Assembly (NCBI GenBank): GCA_003288255.1
Contig: CP026600.1
Location: 558,001 to 622,000 of the forward strand
Source: Clostridiaceae bacterium 14S0207
GTDB lineage: Bacteria; Bacillota; Clostridia; Clostridiales; Clostridiaceae
Direction: 5' to 3'
Length of the DNA: 64,000 nt
Part shown: positions 8,419 through 17,408 of the stretch, piece after piece
Position numbering within the stretch: the stretch's first letter is position 1
How the letters are laid out: every line of letters starts with the position of its first letter
Position numbers and translations under genes: made by a program
The notes under the pieces: generated by a model
What the model was told of the DNA's origin: nothing
Seen by the model: the letters and a program-made list of their open reading frames with translations, nothing else
Databases searched by the model: none

Positions 8419-9447
8419 ATGAGGAATAAAAGATTAATTAGTTTAATATGTTCTTTAAGTATTGTTACTGTACTAATGAGTGGATGTGGGACTAAATCAT
8501 CAGAAAGTAAGACTGAGGATAAAAAACAAAATGCACAAGTTGAACAAAAGCAAGAAAAGAAATCCAATTATCCAGTAGAAATTACTAATTATGATGAAGA
8601 TGGTAATGAAGTAAAGGTAGTTTTTAAGGAAAAACCTAAAAAAGTTATAACAACTAATGAACCACCAACAGAATTATTATTAACACTAGGATTAGAGGAT
8701 TGCATGATAGGTACATCATATTTAGATAATCCTATATTACCAGAATTAAAAGAAAAATATGATAAGATACCTGTATTATCTGAAAAGTATCCATCAAAAG
8801 AAGTTGTACTTAGCAAACAACCAGATTTACTTTTTGGTTGGTCAAGTGTATTTATGGATAAAAATTTAGGAACAGTTAAATCATGGAATGAAAGAGGCGT
8901 TAATACATTTATTCAAAGAAATTCAGGAATAATGAAAAAGGCAACTATTGAAAATGCATGTAAGGATATAAAAGATATAGGAAAAATATTCGATGTTGAA
9001 GATAAAGCAGAGAAATTAGTTAAAAAAATTGAAGATAGAGTAAAAGAAGTAGAGAATAAAACAAAAGGAAAAGAAAAACTTAAAGTGTTAATTGTGGAAG
9101 CTGGAGAAAATAATAAATATTATGCTTATAAAGAAAAATCTTTAGCAAGTGACATGGTACAAAAAGTAGGCGGAATAAATGCAGCTCCAAAAGGTGGAGA
9201 TTTAAGTGTAGAAAATATATTAAAAATAAATCCAGATGCAATAGTATTAATAAATTATGAAATGCAAAAATCAGACAATAAAGGATCAGATGAAATGAAA
9301 AAGAATAAGGCACTTCAAAAAGTAAATGCAATAAAAAATAATAAGGTAATAGATACACCTCTTGCAGAAACATATGCTGGTGGAGTAAGAATAATTAATG
9401 GATTAGATAGATTTGCTAAAGGTTTCTATCCAGATTTAATTAAATAG
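8419..9447 (+). CDS. btuF: Cobalamin/iron-complex ABC transporter substrate-binding lipoprotein
   Basis: 342 residues starting at ATG 8419 (GAAGGGG 6-12 nt upstream). The frame is open further upstream but that part lies in the riboswitch. The signal peptide ends in lipobox LMSGC (Cys about residue 25), so the mature protein is lipid-anchored outside the membrane. A charged linker (Lys/Glu/Gln-rich, about 28-55) leads into a TroA-type bilobal fold: KKVITTNEPPTELLLTLGLED, then KQPDLLFGWSSVF, then KINPDAIVLINYE. The fold is shared by B12, haem and siderophore binders. The riboswitch in front makes cobalamin or a cobinamide the likely ligand. First gene of btuF-btuC-btuD. Confidence 0.88.
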   Translation: MRNKRLISLICSLSIVTVLMSGCGTKSSESKTEDKKQNAQVEQKQEKKSNYPVEITNYDEDGNEVKVVFKEKPKKVITTNEPPTELLLTLGLEDCMIGTSYLDNPILPELKEKYDKIPVLSEKYPSKEVVLSKQPDLLFGWSSVFMDKNLGTVKSWNERGVNTFIQRNSGIMKKATIENACKDIKDIGKIFDVEDKAEKLVKKIEDRVKEVENKTKGKEKLKVLIVEAGENNKYYAYKEKSLASDMVQKVGGINAAPKGGDLSVENILKINPDAIVLINYEMQKSDNKGSDEMKKNKALQKVNAIKNNKVIDTPLAETYAGGVRIINGLDRFAKGFYPDLIK

Positions 9448-9471
9448 TCTAATTATTAAAGGGTGAATTAA

Positions 9472-10563
9472 GTGAACGAAACAAGTGCAGAAATAAAAAA
9501 ATCCTTATATAAAGAAAAATGTAAGTTTATAATGATTTTAGCAGTATTAATTGTAGTTTTAATTTTTTCTATACTAATTTCTATAACACTAGGACAGGTT
9601 GATATAAAGCTTTCAGAAGTATTTAAGGTTCTTGTATATAATATTTTTAAGCTGCCAGGTGTAGAAAAAGTTAATAAACAAGTGGGAATGGCATATGAAA
9701 TAATATGGCTTATTAGATTTCCAAGAGTACTTTTATCTTTTATAGTGGGTATGGGATTATCAGTAGTAGGGGTAGTTATGCAAAGTATAGTCCAAAATCC
9801 ATTAGCTGATCCATATACATTAGGTATTTCTTCTGGAGCTTCATTAGGAGCAACATTTGCTATACTAATAGGAGTAAATGGGATTTTTGGACCTAATTCT
9901 GTAGGGGTTATGGGATTCTTAGGAGCCTTTTTAGCAGCTATGTTTGTTTTTGGATTAGCCAATATAAAGGGAAGAGCGTCTTCTGTAAAACTTATATTAT
10001 CTGGACTTGTAATTAGTACAATATGTTCATCTTTTACAAGTTTTATTATATATATAGCACCTAATGAACAAAAATTAAGAAGTGTTACTTTTTGGTTAAT
10101 GGGAAGTTTAGCATCTGCTACGTGGGAAAATATATTGTTTCCATTAGTAACAACTATAGTAGGAGTAATTTACTTTATTTTTCAATTTAGAATTTTAAAT
10201 TTAATGCTTATGGGAGATGAAACAGCTATAACTTTAGGAACAGATCTAAATAAGCATAGAATGATTTATATTTTAATTACTTCATTTATCACTGGAGTAA
10301 TTGTATCAGTTGCTGGTATGGTTGGATTTGTAGGACTAATGGTTCCACATGTAGTTAGAATAATTTTAGGAACAGATCATAAAAAATTAGTTCCTATAAG
10401 TGCATTAGTAGGGGCAATATTTTTAGTATGGACTGATGTTATGGCAAGGTCATTATTACCTAATGCTGAAATGCCTATAGGGATAATTACCTCAATAATT
10501 GGAGCACCTTTCTTTATATGCCTTATGGTAAAACGTGTATATGGTTTTGGAGGTAGCGAATAA
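9472..10563 (+). CDS. btuC: FecCD/BtuC-type ABC transporter permease
   Basis: 363 residues, GTG at 9472 after AAAGGGTG. It has about ten hydrophobic segments with a FecCD-family pattern: RFPRVLLSFIVGMGLSVVGVVMQ, NPLADPYTLGISSGA near residue 110, and GMVGFVGLMVPHVVR near 285, the coupling region that contacts the ATPase. It forms the membrane channel (dimer) for the lipoprotein-delivered ligand. It sits 24 bp after btuF, and its stop directly abuts the ATG of btuD. Substrate is inferred from the B12 riboswitch. Confidence 0.92.
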   Translation: MNETSAEIKKSLYKEKCKFIMILAVLIVVLIFSILISITLGQVDIKLSEVFKVLVYNIFKLPGVEKVNKQVGMAYEIIWLIRFPRVLLSFIVGMGLSVVGVVMQSIVQNPLADPYTLGISSGASLGATFAILIGVNGIFGPNSVGVMGFLGAFLAAMFVFGLANIKGRASSVKLILSGLVISTICSSFTSFIIYIAPNEQKLRSVTFWLMGSLASATWENILFPLVTTIVGVIYFIFQFRILNLMLMGDETAITLGTDLNKHRMIYILITSFITGVIVSVAGMVGFVGLMVPHVVRIILGTDHKKLVPISALVGAIFLVWTDVMARSLLPNAEMPIGIITSIIGAPFFICLMVKRVYGFGGSE

Positions 10564-11334
10564 ATGAGGTTAGAAACTAAAAATATTGATGTTAATATAA
10601 ATAAAACTGAAATAGTAAAAAATATAAGTTTAGCCGTTGAGAAAGGCGAGTTTGTAGGTATACTAGGACCAAATGGAAGTGGAAAATCTACTTTTTTAAA
10701 AAGTATATATAGAGTATTAAAGCCTAATAGTGGATATATATATTTGAATGGAAAAGAGCTAAGTACTATTCCGATACAAGAAAGTGCTAAAGAAATGTCA
10801 ATAGTAAGCCAATTTAATAGTTTTCAATTTGATTTTTCTGTAAAAGAAGTTGTAATGATGGGAAGATCACCTCATAAAAAGAAATTTGAAATGGATAATG
10901 CTAAAGATTATGAGATAGTAATTGAATGTTTAAAAAAGGTTTCTATGGAAGGTTATATAAATAGAAGATTTGCTACATTATCTGGTGGAGAAAAACAAAG
11001 AATCATTTTAGCAAGAGCTTTAGCACAACAACCTAAATTTTTAATTTTAGATGAACCTACAAATCACTTAGATATAAAATACCAATTGGAACTCTTAGAG
11101 GTAGTTAAAGGATTAGATATAGAGGTAATAGCAGCTTTACATGACTTAAATTTGGCAGCAATGTATTGTGATAAGATATATATAATGAAAAATGGAAACA
11201 TTGTATCTTATGGAAAACCAGAGGAAGTCATTACTAAAGAAATGTTAAGAGATGTTTTTGAAATAGATGGAGATGTATATATTCATCCTAAAACTAATAA
11301 AATCAATATAATTTATTTTGGAGTAAATTATTAA
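10564..11334 (+). CDS. btuD: ABC transporter ATP-binding protein, BtuD/FepC type
   Basis: 256 residues, ATG immediately after the btuC stop with no gap, so translation is coupled. Walker A GPNGSGKS near residue 35, Q-loop VSQF near 80, signature LSGGEKQR near 140, Walker B LILDEPTNHLD near 160 and H-loop ALHDLN near 193. Length and motifs fit the iron/B12 import class. It powers import through btuC. A transcription stop or attenuator structure follows at 11411-11452. Confidence 0.93.
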   Translation: MRLETKNIDVNINKTEIVKNISLAVEKGEFVGILGPNGSGKSTFLKSIYRVLKPNSGYIYLNGKELSTIPIQESAKEMSIVSQFNSFQFDFSVKEVVMMGRSPHKKKFEMDNAKDYEIVIECLKKVSMEGYINRRFATLSGGEKQRIILARALAQQPKFLILDEPTNHLDIKYQLELLEVVKGLDIEVIAALHDLNLAAMYCDKIYIMKNGNIVSYGKPEEVITKEMLRDVFEIDGDVYIHPKTNKINIIYFGVNY

Positions 11335-11387
11335 GAAAATTTAACAAGGTAACGATTAATAAATTTGTTAAATCATATAAAGATTGT

Positions 11388-11396
11388 GATATAATA
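11388..11396 (+). promoter_or_regulatory. Extended -10 promoter element before the dipeptide epimerase gene
   Basis: TGATATAAT fits the extended -10 pattern TGnTATAAT. The best upstream match (TTGTTA at 11365-11370) is 20 bp away, so the -35 is weak. A transcript from here would carry the hairpin 11411-11444 in its leader. Confidence 0.4.
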
Positions 11397-11410
11397 TTTA
11401 ATAATTGACA

Positions 11411-11452
11411 ATAAGCATGCACTTGTAAATAGTTGCATGCTTATATATTTTT
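11411..11452 (+). terminator. Terminator or attenuator hairpin between btuD and the epimerase gene
   Basis: A perfect 11-bp stem, ATAAGCATGCA (11411-11421) with TGCATGCTTAT (11434-11444), has a 12-nt loop and is followed by ATATTTTT. It can end the btu transcript. Because the -10 element lies upstream of it, it could also attenuate the next gene. Confidence 0.65.
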
Positions 11453-11472
11453 GGGGTGATGGAGGGATATGT

Positions 11473-12570
11473 ATGAGAATAAAAGACATAGAAGTAGGAA
11501 AAATTAGACTACCTTTGAATACTGAATATTCTTTAGGGGTTAAAAGGGCAAAAAACCCTAAGGAAATAGTTATTAAGGTAATTACAGACACAGGGGAAAT
11601 AGGAATAGGTAGTGCGGCATCAACTCCTAATATTACTGGAGACATTGAAGCTTCTATTATTGGAGCCATACATTTTATTAAACCTTATATTTTAGACATG
11701 AATATTGATTGTAGAGATGAAATAATGCATGTTATAAATAAAAATTTAGTTCACAATAATTCAGCTAAAGCTGCTATAGATATGGCCATATATGATCTGT
11801 TTTGTAAAAAATATGGAATACCCTTATATAAATTATTGGGGGGATATGGATATTCTATAGGCACAGATATTACTATTAATTATGGCACAGTAGAAGAAAT
11901 GGTAACTAAATCAGTAGAAGCCAGTATGGGTGGATGTGATTGTCTAAAAATAAAAATAGGATATACTGATGATGTTGCTGGTGATCTAGAAAGAGTTTTT
12001 GCTATAAAAAAGGCTGTAAAAAGAGATACTAGAATTAGAATAGATGGTAATCAAGGATGGGGTCCTAAAGAGGCGGTTAAAATTATAAGAAGAATAGAAA
12101 ATATGGGATTAGATATTGAATTTGTAGAACAACCTGTAAAGGCTTGGGATTTTGAGGGATTAAAGTATGTAACAGATCATGTGGATACAGATATTTTAGC
12201 TGATGAATCTGTAATGGGGCCACCACAAGCATTTAAAATAATAAATGCTAGAGGGGCAGATTTAATAGGCATTAAACTTATGAAATGTGGTGGAATTCAT
12301 AATGCTATGAAAATATATAGTATGGCAGAAACTATGGGAATTAAATGTATGATGGGATGTATGATAGAAAGTAGAATAGGTATAACAGCAGCAGCAAGTT
12401 TTGCAGTAGCTAGAGGAAATATGATAAAATCAGATTTAGACACTATGCTAAGATTCTCTCACAATCCTATAATAGGAGGAGTAAGCTTAGAAAAAGATAT
12501 TTTAACTTTACCAGATAAACCTGGTTTAGGTATAGAAGAAGTGCGAGGATGGGAAAAAATAGAACTGTAG
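11473..12570 (+). CDS. Dipeptide epimerase (L-Ala-D/L-Glu epimerase type, enolase superfamily)
   Basis: 365 residues from ATG 11473, which has GGAGG about 8 nt upstream; the frame is open further upstream but that part lies in the hairpin leader. A capping domain (about 1-115) precedes the TIM barrel, which carries the full muconate-lactonizing-subgroup residues: K159 and K161 in LKIKIG, D191 in RIDGNQGW, E219 in VEQP, D244 in LADES and K268 in GIKLMKCGG. The lysine pair on opposite faces gives 1,1-proton transfer at the C-terminal residue of a dipeptide, classically L-Ala-D-Glu from murein recycling. Exact dipeptide preference cannot be read. Thirty bp before helD, so probably co-transcribed with it. 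Confidence 0.88.
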   Translation: MRIKDIEVGKIRLPLNTEYSLGVKRAKNPKEIVIKVITDTGEIGIGSAASTPNITGDIEASIIGAIHFIKPYILDMNIDCRDEIMHVINKNLVHNNSAKAAIDMAIYDLFCKKYGIPLYKLLGGYGYSIGTDITINYGTVEEMVTKSVEASMGGCDCLKIKIGYTDDVAGDLERVFAIKKAVKRDTRIRIDGNQGWGPKEAVKIIRRIENMGLDIEFVEQPVKAWDFEGLKYVTDHVDTDILADESVMGPPQAFKIINARGADLIGIKLMKCGGIHNAMKIYSMAETMGIKCMMGCMIESRIGITAAASFAVARGNMIKSDLDTMLRFSHNPIIGGVSLEKDILTLPDKPGLGIEEVRGWEKIEL

Positions 12571-12600
12571 ATTTCAAATTAATGAGGTGATATCTTTAAA

Positions 12601-14736
12601 ATGGCAGATGAATTAAAGAAACATTTAGAAAAAGAGTTACAATTAGAAATAGAGAAAGAAAAGTTAAAAGAAGTTATACAAATTATTAATGAAGAAACTC
12701 AAAAAGTAGTAAAGAGTAGAAAGAGTTTCTTAGATGAACTTTTGGAATATAGGAAAAAATTTATTGAAGAGTATAGAGATGATGAAGACAAGGTAATAGA
12801 ATATTTTGATCATGAAAGATTTATGACTGAAGAAGCATTTAATCTTATGGATAAAAAATTAAAACAACTTAATATCTTAAAAATTAGTCCTTACTTTGGA
12901 AAAGTTGATTTTAGAGAAGAAGACTATGGTGTGGAAAATTTATATATAGGTAGATTCGGATTAATAAGAGAAGAAGATTATGAACCAATAGTTGTAGACT
13001 GGAGAAGTCCAGTAGCTTCATTATTTTATCAAGGGAAGTTAGGCGCTGCTTCTTATGAAGCACCAGATGGAACAGTTCCAGTAGAAATTTTAGGAAGAAG
13101 TCAATATATTATAAAAAATTCAATTTTAAAAGGTATGTTTAATTCTGAAATAGATGTAAAAGATGAAATACTTCAGATGGTTTTAAGTAGTAATTCAGAA
13201 GATAAGTTAAAAGATATAGTAATGACTATACAAAAAGAGCAAGATGAAATTATAAGAACTTCTCCTTATACAACAGTAGTTGTTGATGGAGTTGCAGGTA
13301 GTGGTAAAACTACAGTAGCATTGCATAGGATTGCATATCTTTTATATAATTACAGAAAGAATCTTGAAAATAAAGTATTGATCTTAGGACCTAATGAAAT
13401 TTTTATGGAATATATAAGTGAAGTGTTGCCTACATTGGGAGAAACTGCTGTAAAACAAAGTACATTTAAAGATTTTGCACTTAAGCTTTTAGGTATGGAA
13501 GAAGAAAAAATTATGACATATACAGAGTATATGGAGAAAATATTAAGTAAAGATCAAAAGTTCATAGAAGAGATATTATATAAAACTTCTAAAGAATATA
13601 TAGAAAAATTAAATATATTTATAAAAGAATTTGAAGAAAATCATTTTAAAAATGAAGATATATATTTAATGGGATATAAAGTTGTAACAAGGGAAGAAAT
13701 AAACGAGTTATTTAACCAATACTATAAATATATGCCTCTACTTAGAAGAAGTAGAAAAATAAAAAGAATTATTATCTCAAAACTAAAAGACAAGAGAGAT
13801 GAACTTGTAAGAGAAATACAAAAAGAGTTTAAGGAAAAGAAAGAAACATTAACTCCAGAAGAATTATTACTTCAAGAGAATGATTTAGATTTTAGAAGAA
13901 AAATAGCTATAAGAGAAGTTATAAAGGATCTTAACAATGTAAGAAATTCTTTAGAATATTTAAATGGTGAAGATATAATAGATTTATATAATAATAGAAT
14001 AAATAATAATAGAATACTTACTATGGATGATTTAGCTCCTATCTTGTATTTAAAATGCAAATTAGAAGGTTATAAGGTCTCAGAAGAAATAAAACATGTA
14101 GTAATAGACGAAGGACAAGATTTTTCAGAACTTCAATTTACAGTTATAAAAGATATTACAGGTGCTTCTTCAATGACAATTTTAGGTGATAGTAATCAAA
14201 GACTGATTCCGATCAAAGAAGAAGTTCCGTTAAAAAATATAGGTAATATATATGATTATAAGGATATAAAAGAATTTGCTTTAAAAACTAGTTATAGATC
14301 TACAAAAGAAATTATGGAATATGCAAATCAATTTTTAAACAATAATAATATAATACCATTAGTTAGAAATGGGGAAGAAGTTGAAGAAAAAAATTTAAGT
14401 GAATTGAATAATATAATTCAACTTATATTAGATAGAATATATAGAGCAAGAGAAAAGGAATACAATACAACTGGTATTATATGTAAAAATCTAGAGCAAT
14501 GTAAAGAAATATATGAAAGTATAAAAGATAAAATTAATGTAAAGTTAATAGATAAGGAAGATTGTTTTTATAAGGGCGGTATAGTAATCCTTCCAACATA
14601 CTTTGCTAAGGGATTGGAATTTGATGATGTAATAGCTGTTTTTGATGGAGATAAGGTGGAACAAGAAGCTTTCTTGAAATATGTAACTGCTACAAGAGCA
14701 TTGCATAAATTAACTATAATAAATAAGCTTGTATAA
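12601..14736 (+). CDS. helD: RNA polymerase recycling helicase-like ATPase HelD
   Basis: 711 residues, ATG 12601 behind GAGGTGAT. An N-terminal coiled-coil arm (Lys/Glu-rich, about 1-100) is the part that enters the RNA polymerase secondary channel in known HelD. The UvrD/Rep-like superfamily 1 core follows: Walker A GVAGSGKTTVALHR near residue 230, Walker B VVIDEGQDFSE near 500, GDSNQR near 530, TSYRST near 560 and the C-terminal VTATRALHKLTI near 695. HelD pulls stalled polymerase off nucleic acid using ATP. The second arm corresponds to the charged helical insert near 330-440. Ends at a strong terminator. Confidence 0.9.
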   Translation: MADELKKHLEKELQLEIEKEKLKEVIQIINEETQKVVKSRKSFLDELLEYRKKFIEEYRDDEDKVIEYFDHERFMTEEAFNLMDKKLKQLNILKISPYFGKVDFREEDYGVENLYIGRFGLIREEDYEPIVVDWRSPVASLFYQGKLGAASYEAPDGTVPVEILGRSQYIIKNSILKGMFNSEIDVKDEILQMVLSSNSEDKLKDIVMTIQKEQDEIIRTSPYTTVVVDGVAGSGKTTVALHRIAYLLYNYRKNLENKVLILGPNEIFMEYISEVLPTLGETAVKQSTFKDFALKLLGMEEEKIMTYTEYMEKILSKDQKFIEEILYKTSKEYIEKLNIFIKEFEENHFKNEDIYLMGYKVVTREEINELFNQYYKYMPLLRRSRKIKRIIISKLKDKRDELVREIQKEFKEKKETLTPEELLLQENDLDFRRKIAIREVIKDLNNVRNSLEYLNGEDIIDLYNNRINNNRILTMDDLAPILYLKCKLEGYKVSEEIKHVVIDEGQDFSELQFTVIKDITGASSMTILGDSNQRLIPIKEEVPLKNIGNIYDYKDIKEFALKTSYRSTKEIMEYANQFLNNNNIIPLVRNGEEVEEKNLSELNNIIQLILDRIYRAREKEYNTTGIICKNLEQCKEIYESIKDKINVKLIDKEDCFYKGGIVILPTYFAKGLEFDDVIAVFDGDKVEQEAFLKYVTATRALHKLTIINKLV

Positions 14737-14749
14737 CTTTTAAGATAGA

Positions 14750-14790
14750 AAAAAACAATACTTTATTTAATTAAAGTATTGTTTTTTCTT
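14750..14790 (+). terminator. Intrinsic terminator of helD
   Basis: A 16-bp stem (AAAAAACAATACTTTA at 14750-14765, loop TTTAAT, right arm 14772-14787) with flanking A and T runs. Confidence 0.88.
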
Positions 14791-14821
14791 TATAAAAGTA
14801 CATGGTTAAATGAATAATATG

Positions 14822-15916
14822 CTATTTTGACAATGAGGATTCAATAGAAGTAATCTTATCCGCAATGTATTTTTTTACATCCTTAATTTCATCAAAATTC
14901 ATATTAGGAATGTAGTATTTTTCAATATCGTCATGAGCTTTTTTTGCTTCAGTTAGTATGCTAAGACCTTTATTTAAAAGAGTATAGAAACAGTTTTTAG
15001 CATCTATTATTTTTTCATTTAAACAATTTATAGTATCATAGTTTAAATAGTTTTCCATATATACTTGATGTCCATGGTAAAGTTGTTGATTTAATTCGTT
15101 GGAAGAAATTACTGAGGTATTTAATTCTTGAATATAAATATGCTCAATTTTTTCAGGAACTATAGGACTATGGAATACATCAATATGGAAACCTCTCTTT
15201 AGTCCTTCATCGCTAAGATAACTTAGAATCTCATGTTTTCCAGTACCAGGAGGTCCATTTAAAACATAGGTAGTATCACATCTATCAACTAAATTATCCA
15301 AAAATGTGACAATTCCAGTTGGTGTGAAGGCTGTAATAAATAGATTCCTACAGCTTCCCATAGAAGAAACAGTAGATTTATATAATTTATCTTTTAGTTC
15401 TTCCATTAAAAAATTAAACTTATTTAGGTTTAAAGCCTCGTTATTTAAAGAGCTCCAATCTTCATGAATTATACTTGCTGCATTAAAATATTTATAAGCT
15501 CTATTAAAATTATTAGTTATAGAATTTTGAACACTTAAAATATCTGTTTTATATTTTTTTATGCCTTCTTCATTCCAATGTTGACCTAAGTTAACTATTT
15601 CATCGATAGCTCCTGGTACTTTGGGATCTGTAGTATGAGGAGCGGTACCATCTAAAATAGCTATATTTAAATCTTTTAGTAGTACACAATCTAGAGAGTC
15701 ACTATCTGAAGAACAATGAAAATATTCTACATTGTAACCTTTATCCTCGTATTCTTTCCCTAATTCTTTCATAAGAGAAGATTTTCCAGTCCCTGGACCA
15801 CCTTTTAAACAAAAAATTCTATTAGCATCTTTAAGTGGCATAACTTCAGAGAAAAATGAATAAAATCCTTTTGGAGTATTACCACCTAGGAAAAATCTGT
15901 TTCCTTTACTATTCAA
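14822..15916 (-). CDS. Double P-loop ATPase, PRK06851-like conserved protein
   Basis: 364 residues; ATG 15916. The protein is an internal duplication of two P-loop modules: GGPGTGKSS at 39-47 with FHCSSDSDSLD and ILDGTAPH behind it, and GPPGTGKHE at 221-229 with VFHSPIVPEKIEH behind it. In the second P-loop the serine/threonine after the lysine is replaced by His229-228 region residues (GKHE), so its nucleotide binding may be altered. It resembles a conserved clostridial/bacillar family of unknown function (I recall it as PRK06851). No transmembrane segment. No function is assigned. It lies alone between the helD terminator and the cation transporter, which is on the same strand 83 bp upstream. 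Confidence 0.75.
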   Translation of the reverse strand: MNSKGNRFFLGGNTPKGFYSFFSEVMPLKDANRIFCLKGGPGTGKSSLMKELGKEYEDKGYNVEYFHCSSDSDSLDCVLLKDLNIAILDGTAPHTTDPKVPGAIDEIVNLGQHWNEEGIKKYKTDILSVQNSITNNFNRAYKYFNAASIIHEDWSSLNNEALNLNKFNFLMEELKDKLYKSTVSSMGSCRNLFITAFTPTGIVTFLDNLVDRCDTTYVLNGPPGTGKHEILSYLSDEGLKRGFHIDVFHSPIVPEKIEHIYIQELNTSVISSNELNQQLYHGHQVYMENYLNYDTINCLNEKIIDAKNCFYTLLNKGLSILTEAKKAHDDIEKYYIPNMNFDEIKDVKKYIADKITSIESSLSK

Positions 15917-15999
15917 AATATTTCACACTCCATTACGTTCTATCAATATCATTATATTTTTTATATTAAATTTGTTTACACTTAATATAAAAAAATATT

Positions 16000-17184
16000 T
16001 TAAACACCTAAGAAATCTTTATCTATTGTTATAATAGCACTATAATGAGGATGGATTTTTTTTATGTCTTTTATAATGTTGTTTATTAGTTCATTCTCAT
16101 TTTCCTTGGAAAAATTTTTGTTTAATTTAATAACTAGATCAAAAATTAAATTTTTAATCTCACCTTCTCCAACTACTCTAAAATCATGTATAGATTTAAC
16201 CTCAACATAATTTTTAAGTACATCAAGTAACATTTCTTTATCTTTTTTTACTTCTTCACAATGAATATTAACAGGGTCCATATGAATAACTAACAGTATA
16301 TTTAACTCTGATCCTATTTGCTTTTCTGCTTTATCAATCGTTTCATGAATTTGTACTAATGATATATTAGAAGGAACTTCGGCATGAATGGAAGCGAAGA
16401 TTCTTCCAGGACCATAATTATGGACTATTAAATCATGAGCGTCTAGTATATTTTCATATGATAAGAGAGAATTTTTAATATTTTCCACTAATTCTTCTGA
16501 TGGGGCTTCACCTAAAAGTGGGTTTATAGTTTCTTTTATTAAAGAAAAGCCTGAATAGATTATAAAAATTGAAACTATTACACCTATATATCCATCTATA
16601 GGAAAGTTAAATAAATTATTACTTATAAGTGAAAAAAGAATTACGGAAGTTGTTATAACATCTGCAAAGGAGTCTTTAGCTGATGCTTTTAAGGTATTAG
16701 AATTTATAGAAGAATCTAAAAAATTATAGAAATATCCTAACCATATTTTCACTAAAATAGATCCTAGCATAAGTAAAATAGAAAAAATAGTAGATTTCAA
16801 TGGAACAGGATTCATTATTCTAGATATAGAAGTTTTTATAAATTCTATACCTACTAAAAGAACTAAAAATGAAACAATTAAGGCAGATAAATATTCAATT
16901 CTTCCATGTCCAAAAGGATGTTCTCTATCGGCAGGTTTACTTGAAAGTTTAAAGCTAAAAACAGTAATTAAAGAAGAACCTGAATCTGATAAATTGTTAA
17001 ATGCATCGGCTGTGATAGCAATACTATTAGTAAAAAATCCTACAAAAAATTTAATCATAAATAATAACACATTAACGATTATACCTACTATACCAGCTAA
17101 ATAGCCGTATGAATTTCTAACTTTTTTATCTTTAATATTAGAAGAATTTTTTATAAATTTATTTATTAATGTTTTAGATAACAT
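16000..17184 (-). CDS. Cation diffusion facilitator (CDF) family metal efflux protein
   Basis: 394 residues taking ATG 17184, which sits 8 nt after AAAAGGAG; a GTG three codons earlier abuts the ribosome site and is unlikely. Six membrane segments lie between about residues 25 and 215. ITADAFNNLSDSGSS near 60 and HPFGHGRIEYL near 90 are CDF signatures carrying the metal-binding Asp/His residues, and a second site lies at SAKDSFADV near 168. The C-terminal cytosolic domain (about 220-394) has the ferredoxin-like dimerisation fold plus an extension. Such proteins export Zn, Mn, Fe or Co in exchange for protons. The metal is not readable with certainty. Confidence 0.9.
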   Translation of the reverse strand: MLSKTLINKFIKNSSNIKDKKVRNSYGYLAGIVGIIVNVLLFMIKFFVGFFTNSIAITADAFNNLSDSGSSLITVFSFKLSSKPADREHPFGHGRIEYLSALIVSFLVLLVGIEFIKTSISRIMNPVPLKSTIFSILLMLGSILVKIWLGYFYNFLDSSINSNTLKASAKDSFADVITTSVILFSLISNNLFNFPIDGYIGVIVSIFIIYSGFSLIKETINPLLGEAPSEELVENIKNSLLSYENILDAHDLIVHNYGPGRIFASIHAEVPSNISLVQIHETIDKAEKQIGSELNILLVIHMDPVNIHCEEVKKDKEMLLDVLKNYVEVKSIHDFRVVGEGEIKNLIFDLVIKLNKNFSKENENELINNIIKDIKKIHPHYSAIITIDKDFLGV

Positions 17185-17408
17185 GTTTTTCACTCCTTTT
17201 AAAAATAAATTTTCTAATACTAACTATTATATCAAGAAAATTAAATATTACGAATAGCTAGTGTCATATATAACTTTAAAATCCAATATAAAGGATTTTT
17301 GGGTATTTTGTAGAATACAATAACTACGGGATGTTTATTTTCGCACAGTATTAAGATAATATTATTAAAATTTATATTATAAAAAAATTTTCAAGGGGAG
17401 GATTATAT

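Noticed and set aside
9468-9962. 164-codon open frame opposite btuC
   Set aside because: Shadow of a strongly coding gene: no ribosome site, no family resemblance. The same holds for the long minus-strand frames opposite the glucan synthase gene.
17277-17301. AAAATCC/GGATTTT hairpin in front of the M18 gene as a terminator
   Set aside because: No gene on the plus strand ends here and the stem is only 7 bp; left as a weak structure of unknown meaning.
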